From NCBI GenBank assembly GCA_963974215.1, contig CAXBBL010000007.1:186001-250000 (forward strand): a stretch of 64,000 nt of DNA, read 5' to 3'. The position numbers were made by a program, and so were the translations under genes. The notes beneath the pieces are model-generated. The model had not been told where the DNA came from and did no database searches. It saw only the letters and a list, made by a program, of their open reading frames with translations. Shown in pieces: positions 1 through 8,531 of this stretch. Source of the DNA: Croceimicrobium sp963974215. GTDB taxonomy: Bacteria; Bacteroidota; Bacteroidia; Flavobacteriales; Schleiferiaceae. The first letter of the stretch is position 1; the number at the start of each line of letters is the position of its first letter.

Positions 1-79
1 ATGCTAAATACTCGCAAACTCGTATTACGAAGATTTCATAGTTTTTCCTATAATTAATATTATGTCAAATAACACTTTC

Positions 80-103
80 AAAAACAAGGGGAATAAATCC
101 CCT
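80..103 (-). terminator. rho-independent terminator of the TPR gene
   Basis: A perfect 6-bp stem (AGGGGA 87-92 with TCCCCT 98-103, loop of 5) is followed, on the minus strand, by a T-rich run at 80-86. It lies just past the stop codon of the TPR gene. Confidence 0.7.
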
Positions 104-126
104 CGTCTTCTTTCTCACGTATTTCG

Positions 127-1431
127 TTATTGTGGCTCTGCCGCTAAAGCTTTGGCCTTATCGTACATTTTTAAAGCGCGGTAAACCTGCATTAAAGCAT
201 TTTTCACCTGGCTATCGGTTGGATTACTTTTGCGTGCTTTCACCAAATATGGCAAAGCCGCTTTAAAAACCGCCTGCTGCTCTTTTTCTAAGGCCTTGTA
301 TTTTGAAGTTGCATTTAATGGTAAGGCATTCATTTTCTTTCCAATTGCGTTGGCGCTATCGATAAAAATGATACTACTCATATACAATGCATCGGAATAC
401 ATACTGTCAATTTCTAAAGCTTTTTGGTAAGCGGCTACTGCTGCATCCAGACGTTTTAACTCAGTTTGTAGAATTACTCCTTTGTTATAGTACATAACTA
501 CATTCCCTGGATCTTGGGCAATCGCTTGATCCAAGTTGGCTAATGCTTTGTCATATTCCTTATTATCAAAGAAAATTTGCAGTTCTGCTTTTAAGATAGC
601 GGTGTTTTCTGGAAACTTAGCACGTCCTTCTGTAATGGCAGCCGCGTAGTTTTCTTTATCATCCGCTTTAGAATAGAGAGAAATCAAAGACTGGTAAAGA
701 CTGGCGCGCAAGTCCCCTTCTACCATTGGGTTTTTAAATTTCTCGATTTTCACCATACGCTCCATGGCTGGCTTGGAAGGAAAAATAGCAGTATCACCTG
801 TTTCTACATTAACCGCTTTAAAGGTTACCCCTTTATACCCCATTGCAATCAAATCCTTGTAAATGTCTATGGCATCTTGGTACATTTCACCGCTTTGCGC
901 CATAATAGCAGCATTAAAAAGCATATTAGTATCCGTCATACCAATTGCAGGGTTCTGCTTCAGCTCATAGGTCTTCATGAAGTCATCATAGGCATCTTTC
1001 CAACGCTTCTCCCCGTTTGCAACAATTCCTCTACGAGCAATGTCGTTGGCTAATACTTGAAATTGATCTTGAGCATCTGGTGTATAACGGTCAGAGCCAA
1101 TCTCTTTTTCCAGTTTCAATAAGTTTTCATAGCCGGTTAAAGATTTATCCAGTGCATTAGGATCAAGAGCTTTAATAGCCTCGTCTTCACTCGCGCTAAC
1201 GCGGTAATTGATTTTACCCTTGTAGAAGTAAAACTTTGCTAAATCCTTGCTTTTGATTTCCGAAAGTGGCTTTCCAGCGATAATCTTTTCGGCTTCATCA
1301 ATATACTCCTTAGCAGTTTTTACGTCATTGTTTCGATCAATGGCAATAACCGCACTCGAGATAATTGGCTTTTCTTGGGCCCACATTGCTGTGCTTAAAA
1401 CAAGCGAGGCGAATAAAAGTATTTTCTTCAT
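127..1431 (-). CDS. exported tetratricopeptide-repeat protein
   Basis: The protein has 434 residues. It begins with a signal peptide (about residues 1-18, cleavage after A-M-W-A-Q) and is alpha-helical throughout. Recognisable TPR units lie around residues 270-345, including a Y-N-K-G-V-I-L then A-A-Y-Q-K-A-L-E-I-D pattern, with further degenerate units elsewhere. TPR arrays bind protein partners, so a periplasmic scaffold role is likely, but no substrate can be named. In related Flavobacteriales a gene of this type often follows gyrA; that gene is not in the window. It is divergent from hpf, with its own -7 box at 1453-1460. Confidence 0.85.
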   Translation of the reverse strand: MKKILLFASLVLSTAMWAQEKPIISSAVIAIDRNNDVKTAKEYIDEAEKIIAGKPLSEIKSKDLAKFYFYKGKINYRVSASEDEAIKALDPNALDKSLTGYENLLKLEKEIGSDRYTPDAQDQFQVLANDIARRGIVANGEKRWKDAYDDFMKTYELKQNPAIGMTDTNMLFNAAIMAQSGEMYQDAIDIYKDLIAMGYKGVTFKAVNVETGDTAIFPSKPAMERMVKIEKFKNPMVEGDLRASLYQSLISLYSKADDKENYAAAITEGRAKFPENTAILKAELQIFFDNKEYDKALANLDQAIAQDPGNVVMYYNKGVILQTELKRLDAAVAAYQKALEIDSMYSDALYMSSIIFIDSANAIGKKMNALPLNATSKYKALEKEQQAVFKAALPYLVKARKSNPTDSQVKNALMQVYRALKMYDKAKALAAEPQ

Positions 1432-1452
1432 CTAATATTGTTCTTTGATGTG

Positions 1453-1460
1453 CAAACTTA
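1453..1460 (-). promoter_or_regulatory. Bacteroidota-type -7 box for the TPR gene
   Basis: Read on the minus strand the sequence is TAAGTTTG, an exact match to the TAnnTTTG consensus, 22 bases upstream of the start at 1431. No clear -33 TTTG was found. Confidence 0.5.
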
Positions 1461-1509
1461 ATATTTCTAACTTTCTGTTCCTCTATTAACGTTAATTTAA
1501 TGCTACGAC

Positions 1510-1517
1510 TATATTTG
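1510..1517 (+). promoter_or_regulatory. -7 box for hpf
   Basis: TATATTTG matches TAnnTTTG exactly and lies 39 bases upstream of the hpf ATG. The -33 region is weak. Confidence 0.5.
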
Positions 1518-1555
1518 CAGCTCAAAATTTTTCAAAATTTCCAAACTCTCGAAAT

Positions 1556-1855
1556 ATGAAATGGGATTTCCAAACGGTAGGTTTCAGTGCAACAGACGAA
1601 CTAGTTGCCTACACCAGCGAAAAAACAGAAGGCTTACTTAAATTCTGGGATCAGATTGTAGGTGCTGAAGTGTACTTGAAATTAGTTCAAGACGAAAAAA
1701 ATAATACCAAAATTGCTCAAATCAAACTCAATATACCTGGGAATGATATTTACGCAGAAAGTCAAACAGAATCTTTCGAAAAGTCTGTAAATGAAGCAAT
1801 TGAGAAATTGAAAGGTCAGATTCGTAAGATTAAAACTAAAATGAATCACCACTAA
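1556..1855 (+). CDS. hpf: ribosome hibernation promoting factor (HPF/RaiA, short form)
   Basis: The 99-residue protein matches the HPF/RaiA (S30EA N-terminal) fold. It has a strand-helix start, the K-F-W-D-Q-I-V-G-A-E-V-Y-L region, an N-I-P-G-N-D-I-Y-A-E strand and a final basic helix (K-G-Q-I-R-K-I-K-T-K). These proteins bind the decoding centre of the 30S subunit and silence ribosomes in stationary phase. It is the short form, lacking the C-terminal dimerisation domain of long HPF, as is usual in Flavobacteria. The gene stands alone, with its own -7 box at 1510. Confidence 0.9.
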   Translation: MKWDFQTVGFSATDELVAYTSEKTEGLLKFWDQIVGAEVYLKLVQDEKNNTKIAQIKLNIPGNDIYAESQTESFEKSVNEAIEKLKGQIRKIKTKMNHH

Positions 1856-1896
1856 TAAACGGATCCATCTTTAGCCGCATTAATGAAATCGCTTCT

Positions 1897-2934
1897 ATGA
1901 AAATAGTTTTTGCTGCTAAAGATGGATTTGATTATAACCGCGTCAGAGTCCTGCGCGCTGGTTTAGAAAGTCTAAATGATGTTGATGTTGTCCTTTTCAA
2001 AATTCCTGATCGCAATAAGAGGGTTGGTGCCCAATTAAAGGAGCTTAGTAAAGACGCCACAGCGGTTTATATCCCACCCTTTCGGCATCGCGACCTAGGT
2101 TTTGTTAGAAAATTCAGCTCTGCTCCTGTCGTTTTCGATCCGCTTATCTCCCGCTTTCTTACTAAGGTTATCGATTATAAGCATTATCACAAAGCCCCAC
2201 AAAAGTGGCTAATTGACTACCGTGATTTTCGCAATTGCGATCTTCTAATCGCTGATACGGAAGAGCACCTTACCTATTTTAAAAGAACATTTTTTCTACC
2301 GAAGCGCCTCGCTTCCCTAGTTTTACCGGTGGGGGTTAATACCGAAGCATTCCAAGGGGCGGCTCAAATAAGCAAGAAGGCCTCTACTCCATTCAAAATA
2401 GGTTTCTACGGCAGTTTCGTTCCATTACAGGGAACCTTAAAAATTATTCAGTGTGCTGCTTTGCTTACGCAGATGGGCGTTTCCGCTGAATTTGAGATAA
2501 TTGGTAGCGGATATCAATACCAAGCAGCGCTCGATCTCGCTCAAAAATTAAAGCTTAGCAACATTTCCTTTCGTGGATGGCTTAAATATGAGGATCTCGC
2601 GGAAGCGATAAACTCCTATGATTTATGCCTGGGCATATTTGGCGATTCGCTTAAAGCCGATTCAGTTATACCTAATAAGATATTCCACTACGCAGCCATG
2701 GCAAAACCCATCCTTAGTAAGGATAGCCCCAGTATGCGGCGCTATTTTAAGGATAAAGAAAATATATTTCTCTGCTCTACCCAGCCCCAAGAGATGGCCG
2801 ATAAAATCCAGATCTTATTGGCTCATCCAGAAAAGCTATCTGCCGTAGCGAAAAATGCTCGCCAATTAATGGAAGACGAATTTTCCCATAAAGTATTGGC
2901 GCAGCGCTTCGTAAATGCAATTTTGGCTTTATAA
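1897..2934 (+). CDS. glycosyltransferase, GT4-like (GT-B fold)
   Basis: The 345-residue protein has two Rossmann-like halves. The C-terminal half carries the donor-binding pattern of GT-B enzymes: F-Y-G-S-F-V-P-L-Q-G around residues 167-176, F-R-G-W-L, then the acidic/aromatic motif P-N-K-I-F-H-Y-A-A-M-A-K-P-I-L. Such enzymes move a sugar from a nucleotide-sugar donor to a lipid, glycan or protein. The acceptor cannot be inferred because no polysaccharide cluster surrounds it. It starts 41 bases after hpf and ends 21 bases from the convergent pyrophosphohydrolase gene. Confidence 0.82.
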   Translation: MKIVFAAKDGFDYNRVRVLRAGLESLNDVDVVLFKIPDRNKRVGAQLKELSKDATAVYIPPFRHRDLGFVRKFSSAPVVFDPLISRFLTKVIDYKHYHKAPQKWLIDYRDFRNCDLLIADTEEHLTYFKRTFFLPKRLASLVLPVGVNTEAFQGAAQISKKASTPFKIGFYGSFVPLQGTLKIIQCAALLTQMGVSAEFEIIGSGYQYQAALDLAQKLKLSNISFRGWLKYEDLAEAINSYDLCLGIFGDSLKADSVIPNKIFHYAAMAKPILSKDSPSMRRYFKDKENIFLCSTQPQEMADKIQILLAHPEKLSAVAKNARQLMEDEFSHKVLAQRFVNAILAL

Positions 2935-2955
2935 TTAATAGTCAAACTAAGTTTA

Positions 2956-3339
2956 CTAACCAAGAATCTTCGCCAAATCGGGCTTGAAATATTGGTCACT
3001 CTTTAGTACTTTTCCGTCTTCGCGGTAAATGGGATTTCCGTCTTTGTCGAGCTTACTCATATTACTGCGCTGAATTTCCTCAAAAACTTCCTCGATTTTA
3101 TGCTGCAGCCCGTGACTTAAAATGGTACCGCATAAAATATAGAGCATATCGCCTAAAGCATCGGCAATTTCAATTAAGTCGTTTTGCTCGGCTGCTTCTA
3201 GGTATTCTTCATTTTCTTCGCGCATTAGCTTGTAGCGCAGCATAATAGTTTCGCGTGACAGCTCGGCGCTAGGGCTGTAATTATTGTTAATTCCAAAAGA
3301 ATCGTGGAATTTCTCCACTGCGGCTAACTGTTTCTTCAT
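2956..3339 (-). CDS. MazG-like nucleotide pyrophosphohydrolase
   Basis: The 127-residue all-alpha protein shows the metal-binding signature of the MazG/HisE superfamily: E-E-N-E-E-Y-L-E-A followed by E-I-A-D-A-L-G-D-M-L-Y-I. The family hydrolyses nucleoside or phosphoribosyl triphosphates to monophosphates and pyrophosphate, often for house-cleaning. It resembles the 'phosphoribosyl-ATP pyrophosphohydrolase-like' proteins of Bacteroidota, but there is no his operon here, so a histidine role is unlikely. It is a single gene facing the glycosyltransferase. Confidence 0.82.
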   Translation of the reverse strand: MKKQLAAVEKFHDSFGINNNYSPSAELSRETIMLRYKLMREENEEYLEAAEQNDLIEIADALGDMLYILCGTILSHGLQHKIEEVFEEIQRSNMSKLDKDGNPIYREDGKVLKSDQYFKPDLAKILG

Positions 3340-3347
3340 AAGGAGTG

Positions 3348-3355
3348 TAAATTTG
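3348..3355 (+). promoter_or_regulatory. -7 box upstream of the small membrane protein
   Basis: TAAATTTG matches TAnnTTTG exactly, 22 bases before the ATG at 3378. Confidence 0.45.
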
Positions 3356-3377
3356 CCGTGAATATAGAAAAGCTAGA

Positions 3378-3566
3378 ATGGAAAATATTACGACTGGGCA
3401 TTGGATTTTCGCGGGCATTTTCATGACCCTCTTCATCGGCTATCTTTTATGGGGCTATCGCAAAGATTTAAAGCTTCATAAAATTCATTACAGCGGAAGC
3501 TTTTACGTTTTAGGAGGTATAATTGTCATCATTTTCCTCTTTTACGTTTTTGGTCGATTAATTTAA
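3378..3566 (+). CDS. small two-helix membrane protein, unknown function
   Basis: The 62-residue protein has two hydrophobic helices (about residues 8-26 and 42-61) joined by a short basic loop (Y-R-K-D-L-K-L-H-K). A -7 box at 3348 supports the start. No family with a known function was recognised. Similar short hypothetical proteins are common in Flavobacteriales, and it may simply be a membrane-embedded partner of an unknown complex. Confidence 0.65.
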   Translation: MENITTGHWIFAGIFMTLFIGYLLWGYRKDLKLHKIHYSGSFYVLGGIIVIIFLFYVFGRLI

Positions 3567-3602
3567 AACTGTAAAAAAAACTGATTATACTCTTAGCTGA
3601 TC

Positions 3603-4754
3603 TTAGCTTATCAATCCTTTTATAATCAATACTTTCAAAGATTCCTTGGAGTATTGCAGATTAACTTTCCCCTGCAGCATTAAGGGTGCATTTAACTCAA
3701 CTTCCCCTCCTTCATATTCCTTAATTCCTTTAAGATGTGATAAATCACCTAAGTCATCAAGAATCAGATGGCTATGCCACTGCCCATCAATTACCACTTG
3801 CTGTTCTTGTAAGGCGATATCGCAAATTTGCCCCTGATACCTGACCGCTCTAAAAATCACATCGCGTAATAGCTGTTCATTTTCAGGAATTGCATCGTAT
3901 TCTTCTACGGAATATTTAAGATAGGATCCTTCTGAAATTAATCGAAAAGCTTGGATAAGGTTATGGAAAATAAGCTGCCGCGCTCTAGTTCTACTGGGAT
4001 CATCGGGAAAAGTGCCTGCCTCTAATAATACACAGGGGATATTGGCGGCCATTAAATTATCGCCCACCGCACGGGGATAAAATTCATCGCTGTATTTTCC
4101 AAAATGCCCTGCTAAAAGTGAGGCGGTTTTTTGATGCATTCCTGCGATAAGCTGCATGCTTTTAATTCGGCTCTTGCTTTTACTGCGTTCTATGTCGGGC
4201 GAAGGCGCCAAATAACTTAAGGTAGCGCAGTTTCGCTCAGTACCCACCGAAAAAATGGTGCGCTGATCGTGTAAATTAAATGCCCAATCTGGTTTAAGAC
4301 TTTCTATTAATTTGAAGAAGGCCCGCATTTCGGCTGTTTGTCGCTTTAGGGCATCACGGTTCATGTCTACCAAATTCGCATTGCGGCGTGTAAAGAGCTG
4401 CGCGCCGTCGGGATTGAGCATAGGGATAAACACAATACTAAGCTTTTGTCTTAATTCTTCCAGCTCGGCATCCTCCTCTACTTTTAAGTGATGCAGAAAC
4501 TCAATAATATCGATGATCGACAAAGTAGCGGTAGCTTCATTTCCGTGCATTTGCGACCAAAGCACCAGTTTAATATTTCCTTGTCCCCACTTTACTGCAT
4601 ATAAGGGTCTTTTTTCTTCACTTTTACCAAACTTTTCTAGTTCAAAGTACTCATAGTCAGACCACTTATTAAGGTAGGGTTCTAAGTCTGCCTGTACTAG
4701 CCAAGGGCCATTTATATTTTCTTGCCAGGATTGATTTTTCAACTCAGAGAGCAT
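3603..4754 (-). CDS. M14-family zinc carboxypeptidase
   Basis: The 383-residue protein has the M14 metallocarboxypeptidase signature. The zinc-ligand motif H-G-N-E-A-T lies near residue 70, followed by M-L-N-P-D-G-A and R-R-N-A-N-L-V-D-M-N-R-D (substrate binding). A third histidine is in F-N-L-H-D-Q, and a likely catalytic glutamate is in V-L-L-E-A-G-T-F. No signal peptide is visible, so it is probably cytoplasmic. M14 members trim C-terminal residues or deacylate peptides; the substrate is unknown. It is divergent from the PhoD-like gene. Confidence 0.85.
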   Translation of the reverse strand: MLSELKNQSWQENINGPWLVQADLEPYLNKWSDYEYFELEKFGKSEEKRPLYAVKWGQGNIKLVLWSQMHGNEATATLSIIDIIEFLHHLKVEEDAELEELRQKLSIVFIPMLNPDGAQLFTRRNANLVDMNRDALKRQTAEMRAFFKLIESLKPDWAFNLHDQRTIFSVGTERNCATLSYLAPSPDIERSKSKSRIKSMQLIAGMHQKTASLLAGHFGKYSDEFYPRAVGDNLMAANIPCVLLEAGTFPDDPSRTRARQLIFHNLIQAFRLISEGSYLKYSVEEYDAIPENEQLLRDVIFRAVRYQGQICDIALQEQQVVIDGQWHSHLILDDLGDLSHLKGIKEYEGGEVELNAPLMLQGKVNLQYSKESLKVLIIKGLIS

Positions 4755-4877
4755 AGTTTTTATCTATTTAAAATCCTCATTACTTGAATGCCTTACAAAT
4801 AACGCTATTAAGTTTAAGTTAAGGACTAAGAAAAGCTCTTTTTAAGACTTAACTTCGGCCTTTTAAATCAAAAAAAG

Positions 4878-6188
4878 ATGAATAAATTTTACTTAAGCTT
4901 CACTTTAGCATGCTTGTCACTACTGTCTACCGCACAAGATGTTAAGTTAATTAACGGCCCCGTGCTTGGTTATGCCGAAATGAGAGAAGCTATCGTTTGG
5001 TTACAATTGTCGGAAGCTGCTTCTGCATATGCCATTTATGACGACTTGAGCACTAAAGAGAAGGAAGAATATCGCAGTGAAACGGTTAGCACCTCCCCTT
5101 CCGTCGCCAATACTGTAAAGCTCCGCTTTAACAAAGTTGAACCGGGTAGAAAATACCGATATGACATCTATGTAAATGGCCAGAAGCAAGACTTTGATTT
5201 CCCCTTAGACTTTGAAACCGAACCTCTGTGGGATTATCGCACCGAACCACCCGCTTTTAGCTTTGCTACAGGAAGTTGCATCTATGTAAATGAAAGCGAA
5301 TACGATCGCCCTGGCCGACCTTATGGTGGCGAATACGGCATTTTTAAAGCCATGGAGAAAATGGAGCCAGATGCCCTGCTTTGGCTAGGAGACAATACCT
5401 ACCTAAGAGAAGCCGATTACTTTTCGCGTACGGGTTATTTAAAACGCTATACCCATAGTCGCGCGGTCCCTGAATTACAGTCTTTAATGGCAAAGGCAAA
5501 TAACTATGCCATTTGGGATGATCATGATTTCGGTCCCAATGATGCCAGTGGCTCTTGGATTCACCGTGACTTGGCATTGGAGGTGTTTAAGTTGTTTTGG
5601 CCCAACCCAAGCTTTGGGTACCGCGATATGCCCAGTACTTTCAGTGCTTTTAATTACCGTGACTGCGACTTTATCATGATGGACAATCGCTTTTACCGCA
5701 CGGAAATAAATAATAAAGGAGAAGGCCAGATTTTCGGTAAGACTCAAATTGACCGCATGATTGACCTTTTAAAGCAAAGTCGCGCACCTTTTAAGTTTGT
5801 TTTAAGTGGTGGCCAACTTCTTAGCACCGCTAAAGTGTACGAGAATCACAGTAATTACGCCGCAGAAAGAGCATATATCATTAAGCGAATTGAAGAAGAG
5901 AATATCAAAAATGTGGTTTTCCTTACGGGAGATCGCCATCACAGTGAATATTCGAAGCTAGAACTGAGTAATGGTCAAACTATATATGACTTTACTGTTT
6001 CGCCTTTAACCAGCTCAGCCAACACCAATGTTAATGAGCAAAACGATTTGCAAGTTGAAGGCAGTTTAATTCAAGAGCGCAACTTTGCTATTGCTAAGGT
6101 GAGCGGTCCTCGTAAGTCCCGAGTTTTAGACTTCAGCTTTTATGATAATAAAGGCAATCTTTTGAAAAGCTACTCGATTTCAGAATAA
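4878..6188 (+). CDS. PhoD-like alkaline phosphatase family protein, exported
   Basis: The 436-residue protein has an N-terminal signal peptide (cleavage after L-L-S-T-A-Q) and a fibronectin-like N-terminal domain. A PhoD-type metallophosphatase domain follows, with A-T-G-S-C-I-Y, W-L-G-D-N-T-Y, I-W-D-D-H-D-F-G-P-N-D and L-T-G-D-R-H-H-S-E-Y, the ligand motifs for the metal centre. PhoD enzymes release phosphate from phosphodiesters or monoesters outside the cytoplasm. It stands alone, with a near-consensus -7 box (TAACTTCG) at 4850. Confidence 0.88.
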   Translation: MNKFYLSFTLACLSLLSTAQDVKLINGPVLGYAEMREAIVWLQLSEAASAYAIYDDLSTKEKEEYRSETVSTSPSVANTVKLRFNKVEPGRKYRYDIYVNGQKQDFDFPLDFETEPLWDYRTEPPAFSFATGSCIYVNESEYDRPGRPYGGEYGIFKAMEKMEPDALLWLGDNTYLREADYFSRTGYLKRYTHSRAVPELQSLMAKANNYAIWDDHDFGPNDASGSWIHRDLALEVFKLFWPNPSFGYRDMPSTFSAFNYRDCDFIMMDNRFYRTEINNKGEGQIFGKTQIDRMIDLLKQSRAPFKFVLSGGQLLSTAKVYENHSNYAAERAYIIKRIEEENIKNVVFLTGDRHHSEYSKLELSNGQTIYDFTVSPLTSSANTNVNEQNDLQVEGSLIQERNFAIAKVSGPRKSRVLDFSFYDNKGNLLKSYSISE

Positions 6189-6302
6189 ACATTTATAAAT
6201 TATTTATTTTAAAATGTTATTTTTCAGGCCATTAAGTGCTTTAATATAAAGCTACTATATAGCATCACTAAAAATATATCTTTCACATTTCTAAAGGGTT
6301 TA

Positions 6303-6314
6303 TTACATTTGTAA
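6303..6314 (+). promoter_or_regulatory. palindromic operator overlapping the -7 box of the XRE regulator
   Basis: TTACATTTGTAA is a palindrome that contains TACATTTG (6304-6311), an exact TAnnTTTG box. It sits inside a larger dyad: AAAGGGTTTA just upstream pairs with TAAACCCTTT just downstream. Occlusion of the -7 box by the downstream XRE protein is the natural model (inference). The transcript leader would be only about 13 bases. Confidence 0.55.
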
Positions 6315-6330
6315 AATAAACCCTTTTTTT

Positions 6331-6807
6331 ATGGATCCCATTGCCGAAAGAATACGCGAAATCATTGATTTTACTGGCTTAAGTAATAAAGACTTTGCCG
6401 ATTCTATTGATGTAGCACCCGCTATTATCAGTCACATACTAAGTGGTAGAAACAAACCGTCTCTACATATTGTACAACAAATTACAAATGAATATACAAA
6501 TGTTAATTTAACTTACCTTTTAAATGGCAGTGGAAATTTAATTAAGTCCAAGGCGCTGCCTAAGTCAGGCTTAAGTTCTTATGATGACGGAATTAGGCGT
6601 GTGTCTGCTCCTACTGGCGCTCCTTTACCAAAACGAGAGCCAATTAAACCTGAACCTGATTTAAACAAAGAAGCAGGAAGCGCTAAATCACAGGAAAAAG
6701 AAGAGTTAACAAATGTATATACAAATGTTAATCGGTCTAAAGGAAAGGAAATAGAAAGGGTAATCATATTCTATTCTGATAAAAGCATGGAAGAATACAA
6801 GCCATAA
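6331..6807 (+). CDS. XRE-family helix-turn-helix transcriptional regulator
   Basis: The 158-residue protein has an N-terminal XRE HTH (about residues 5-65: I-R-E-I-I-D-F-T-G-L-S-N-K-D-F-A, then S-H-I-L-S-G-R-N-K-P-S). A charged, proline-rich linker and a short C-terminal segment ending in Y-S-D-K-S-M-E-E-Y-K-P follow. Similar Bacteroidota proteins carry the same architecture and have no known ligand. An odd point is a duplicated eight-residue motif T-N-x-Y-T-N-V-N, near residues 50-57 and 129-136. Its codons (TACAAATGT) match the palindrome in the promoter. Autorepression is likely. Confidence 0.85.
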   Translation: MDPIAERIREIIDFTGLSNKDFADSIDVAPAIISHILSGRNKPSLHIVQQITNEYTNVNLTYLLNGSGNLIKSKALPKSGLSSYDDGIRRVSAPTGAPLPKREPIKPEPDLNKEAGSAKSQEKEELTNVYTNVNRSKGKEIERVIIFYSDKSMEEYKP

Positions 6808-6831
6808 GCTTTTATTTACCCAATCATTAGT

Positions 6832-6839
6832 TAACTTTG
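6832..6839 (+). promoter_or_regulatory. -7 box for the DUF6580-like gene
   Basis: TAACTTTG matches TAnnTTTG exactly. The predicted transcription start (about 6845) falls after the upstream in-frame TTG at 6837, which favours the ATG at 6861 as the true start. Confidence 0.5.
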
Positions 6840-6860
6840 CCAACAGTATTAGATACCAAT

Positions 6861-7415
6861 ATGAAGAAAGAAATAGCACTCGCATTAGCTTTAATCGCCT
6901 TAGCCATCAGCACTCGCCTACTTCCTCATTGGCCAAATTTTACGGCTTTAGGAGCCGCTGCCTTATTCAGTGGAGCCTTTTATAAAAGAAAGGCCTTAGC
7001 CTTTATAATTCCTTTGGGAGCTTTATTCCTGAGTGACCTTATCATCAATAATATTATTTACGGTGCCTTCTATTCAGGCTTCCAGTTTCTTAGCGAAGGC
7101 TTCTACTTTATGTATTTGGGTATTATACTTACCATATTAGTGGGCAGCTATGCCTCTATTTCAAAGGAAAAACCTCAAAATGTTGCGCTAGCAGCTATTA
7201 GTTCCACCCTACTTTTTTACTTGGTTACTAATTTTGGAGCTTGGTTGGCTAACCCAATGTATACGCAAGACTTTTTCGGTCTTATAAATTCCTACGTGGC
7301 TGGTCTTCCCTTCTTAATGAATGGTACTGCGGCTAGTTTGGTATATTCTTATGGAATATTTGGTGCCTATTGGTATTTCGCCAAAAGCAGTGCAACCGCT
7401 AATAGCAGTATTTAG
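6861..7415 (+). CDS. DUF6580-like integral membrane protein, putative vitamin transporter subunit
   Basis: The protein has 184 residues from the ATG at 6861, with five or six membrane helices. The N-terminal pattern R-L-L-P-H-W-P-N-F-T-A-L-G-A-A-A-L-F-S-G-A is typical of the DUF6580 putative transport family, which resembles ECF-type substrate-binding (S) components. The neighbouring cobT-like and BtuG-like genes suggest a link to cobalamin or its lower ligand; this is context inference only. The start was chosen because a -7 box at 6832-6839 excludes the longer frame. It converges on cobT across a terminator hairpin. Confidence 0.75.
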   Translation: MKKEIALALALIALAISTRLLPHWPNFTALGAAALFSGAFYKRKALAFIIPLGALFLSDLIINNIIYGAFYSGFQFLSEGFYFMYLGIILTILVGSYASISKEKPQNVALAAISSTLLFYLVTNFGAWLANPMYTQDFFGLINSYVAGLPFLMNGTAASLVYSYGIFGAYWYFAKSSATANSSI

Positions 7416-7444
7416 CATCTGAGCTATTTCAATACTTAATTTTT

Positions 7445-7472
7445 GGAGCTTTTCTCAGGAAAAGCTTCTTTT
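7445..7472 (+). terminator. terminator between convergent genes
   Basis: The stem AGCTTTTC (7447-7454) pairs perfectly with GAAAAGCT (7459-7466), with a 4-base loop and a short pyrimidine run after it. It lies between the stop of the DUF6580-like gene and the stop of the CobT-like gene. Confidence 0.6.
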
Positions 7473-7484
7473 ACAGTGACGAGG

Positions 7485-8531
7485 CTAGCTTTTTTGGGCC
7501 AATTCATCTAAAAGGTCTTGAATAAGCTGAATATTCGACCTTAAATTAATTGGTTCTTTAAACCGAGTTTCCGCTGAATCGAAATAAATAGGTTTCCCTT
7601 TAAAGTCTAGTTTGTTTTCCCAGCTCAGCATTCCTTTTTGTCCCAATATACAGTAATCCAAAGCCTTAGGATTAATTCGTCCCGCAATAATAGCAGCAAT
7701 TTTCGCCATCGGTGAGTTTAAAATGAGCGGAATGCCTTTTTCTGCACCTTTTAAAATCGCTCCACATAAAGCTGCCGTTTCAAAGGAGCCGTAAAAACTT
7801 AATATAGTAAAGGGATCGTGACTGATGGGGTGTTTACGAAGGGCTTTACTGATGTCTTCGACGGACTTTAAATCATAGGCAAGGAAAACATTAGCTTCCC
7901 AAAGCTCGAGTAAGGACTTATCTTCTAAAGCTGCTAATAGGGCGAAAAACGCAATATCCTCTCCTCTGCCAAAACTGTTTAGAATGAGGAAATTTACTTT
8001 TTCATAAATTTCCCTTTCCACTAATTTCTGTCCTACCGCAAAGGCTTCTTCGCACTGAGCGGTTGTCATAGCCGGATATTCTGCAAAATTGGCACTGCCC
8101 GAATTAATTCGTGCGTTTATTAGGCCTTGTCCGCGATGCAGCCAAAAAGTCGAATTGTTTTCATCTGAATGAAATGTTCCTAAGTCGGCAATTCGATGGC
8201 TCAGAAGTGTTTTACTATTATTTTGGAAAAAGTAGTAATTCGGCTTGGAAAGAATATGCAGTATCGCTTCATGGCTATCGCTTTCTCCATTGTTATAAAG
8301 ACTTGCTGTTTTCGCAACGCCATGATCAGCTACGAAAGTGAGAATACTCGGCTTTAGTTGCGGCAAGGGAAATTGTCCGTGAATACTCGCTAAGCGCTGC
8401 AGTAAAGGGTATAAATGACCAAGGCTACTCTTGGTAAAGTAGCCTTCTGCCAAATTCCTGATAAAATCTATATTATCAGGCAAATCCTTAATTCCTTCTA
8501 TATGAAAGTGATACTTATTTAAAAACGACAT
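7485..8531 (-). CDS. divergent CobT-like phosphoribosyltransferase
   Basis: The 348-residue protein aligns with nicotinate-nucleotide:dimethylbenzimidazole phosphoribosyltransferase (CobT), which activates the lower ligand of cobalamin. The hallmark F-V-A-D-H-G-V-A is present near residues 66-73, and L-N-S-F-G-R-G-E-D-I-A replaces the usual G-E-M-G-I-G-N-T-T region. The canonical C-terminal G-E-G-T-G-A motif, which carries the catalytic glutamate, is not seen: the protein ends in a different sequence (S-A-E-T-R-F-K-E-P). Substrate or chemistry may therefore differ from classic CobT. It overlaps the upstream lipoprotein gene by 17 bases, implying co-transcription. Confidence 0.75.
   Translation of the reverse strand: MSFLNKYHFHIEGIKDLPDNIDFIRNLAEGYFTKSSLGHLYPLLQRLASIHGQFPLPQLKPSILTFVADHGVAKTASLYNNGESDSHEAILHILSKPNYYFFQNNSKTLLSHRIADLGTFHSDENNSTFWLHRGQGLINARINSGSANFAEYPAMTTAQCEEAFAVGQKLVEREIYEKVNFLILNSFGRGEDIAFFALLAALEDKSLLELWEANVFLAYDLKSVEDISKALRKHPISHDPFTILSFYGSFETAALCGAILKGAEKGIPLILNSPMAKIAAIIAGRINPKALDYCILGQKGMLSWENKLDFKGKPIYFDSAETRFKEPINLRSNIQLIQDLLDELAQKS

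Noticed and set aside
6484..6730. Repeated ACAAATG in the XRE gene considered as a CRISPR-like array
   Set aside because: The copies are too short and too irregularly spaced, and they are coding; they were kept only as possible operators.
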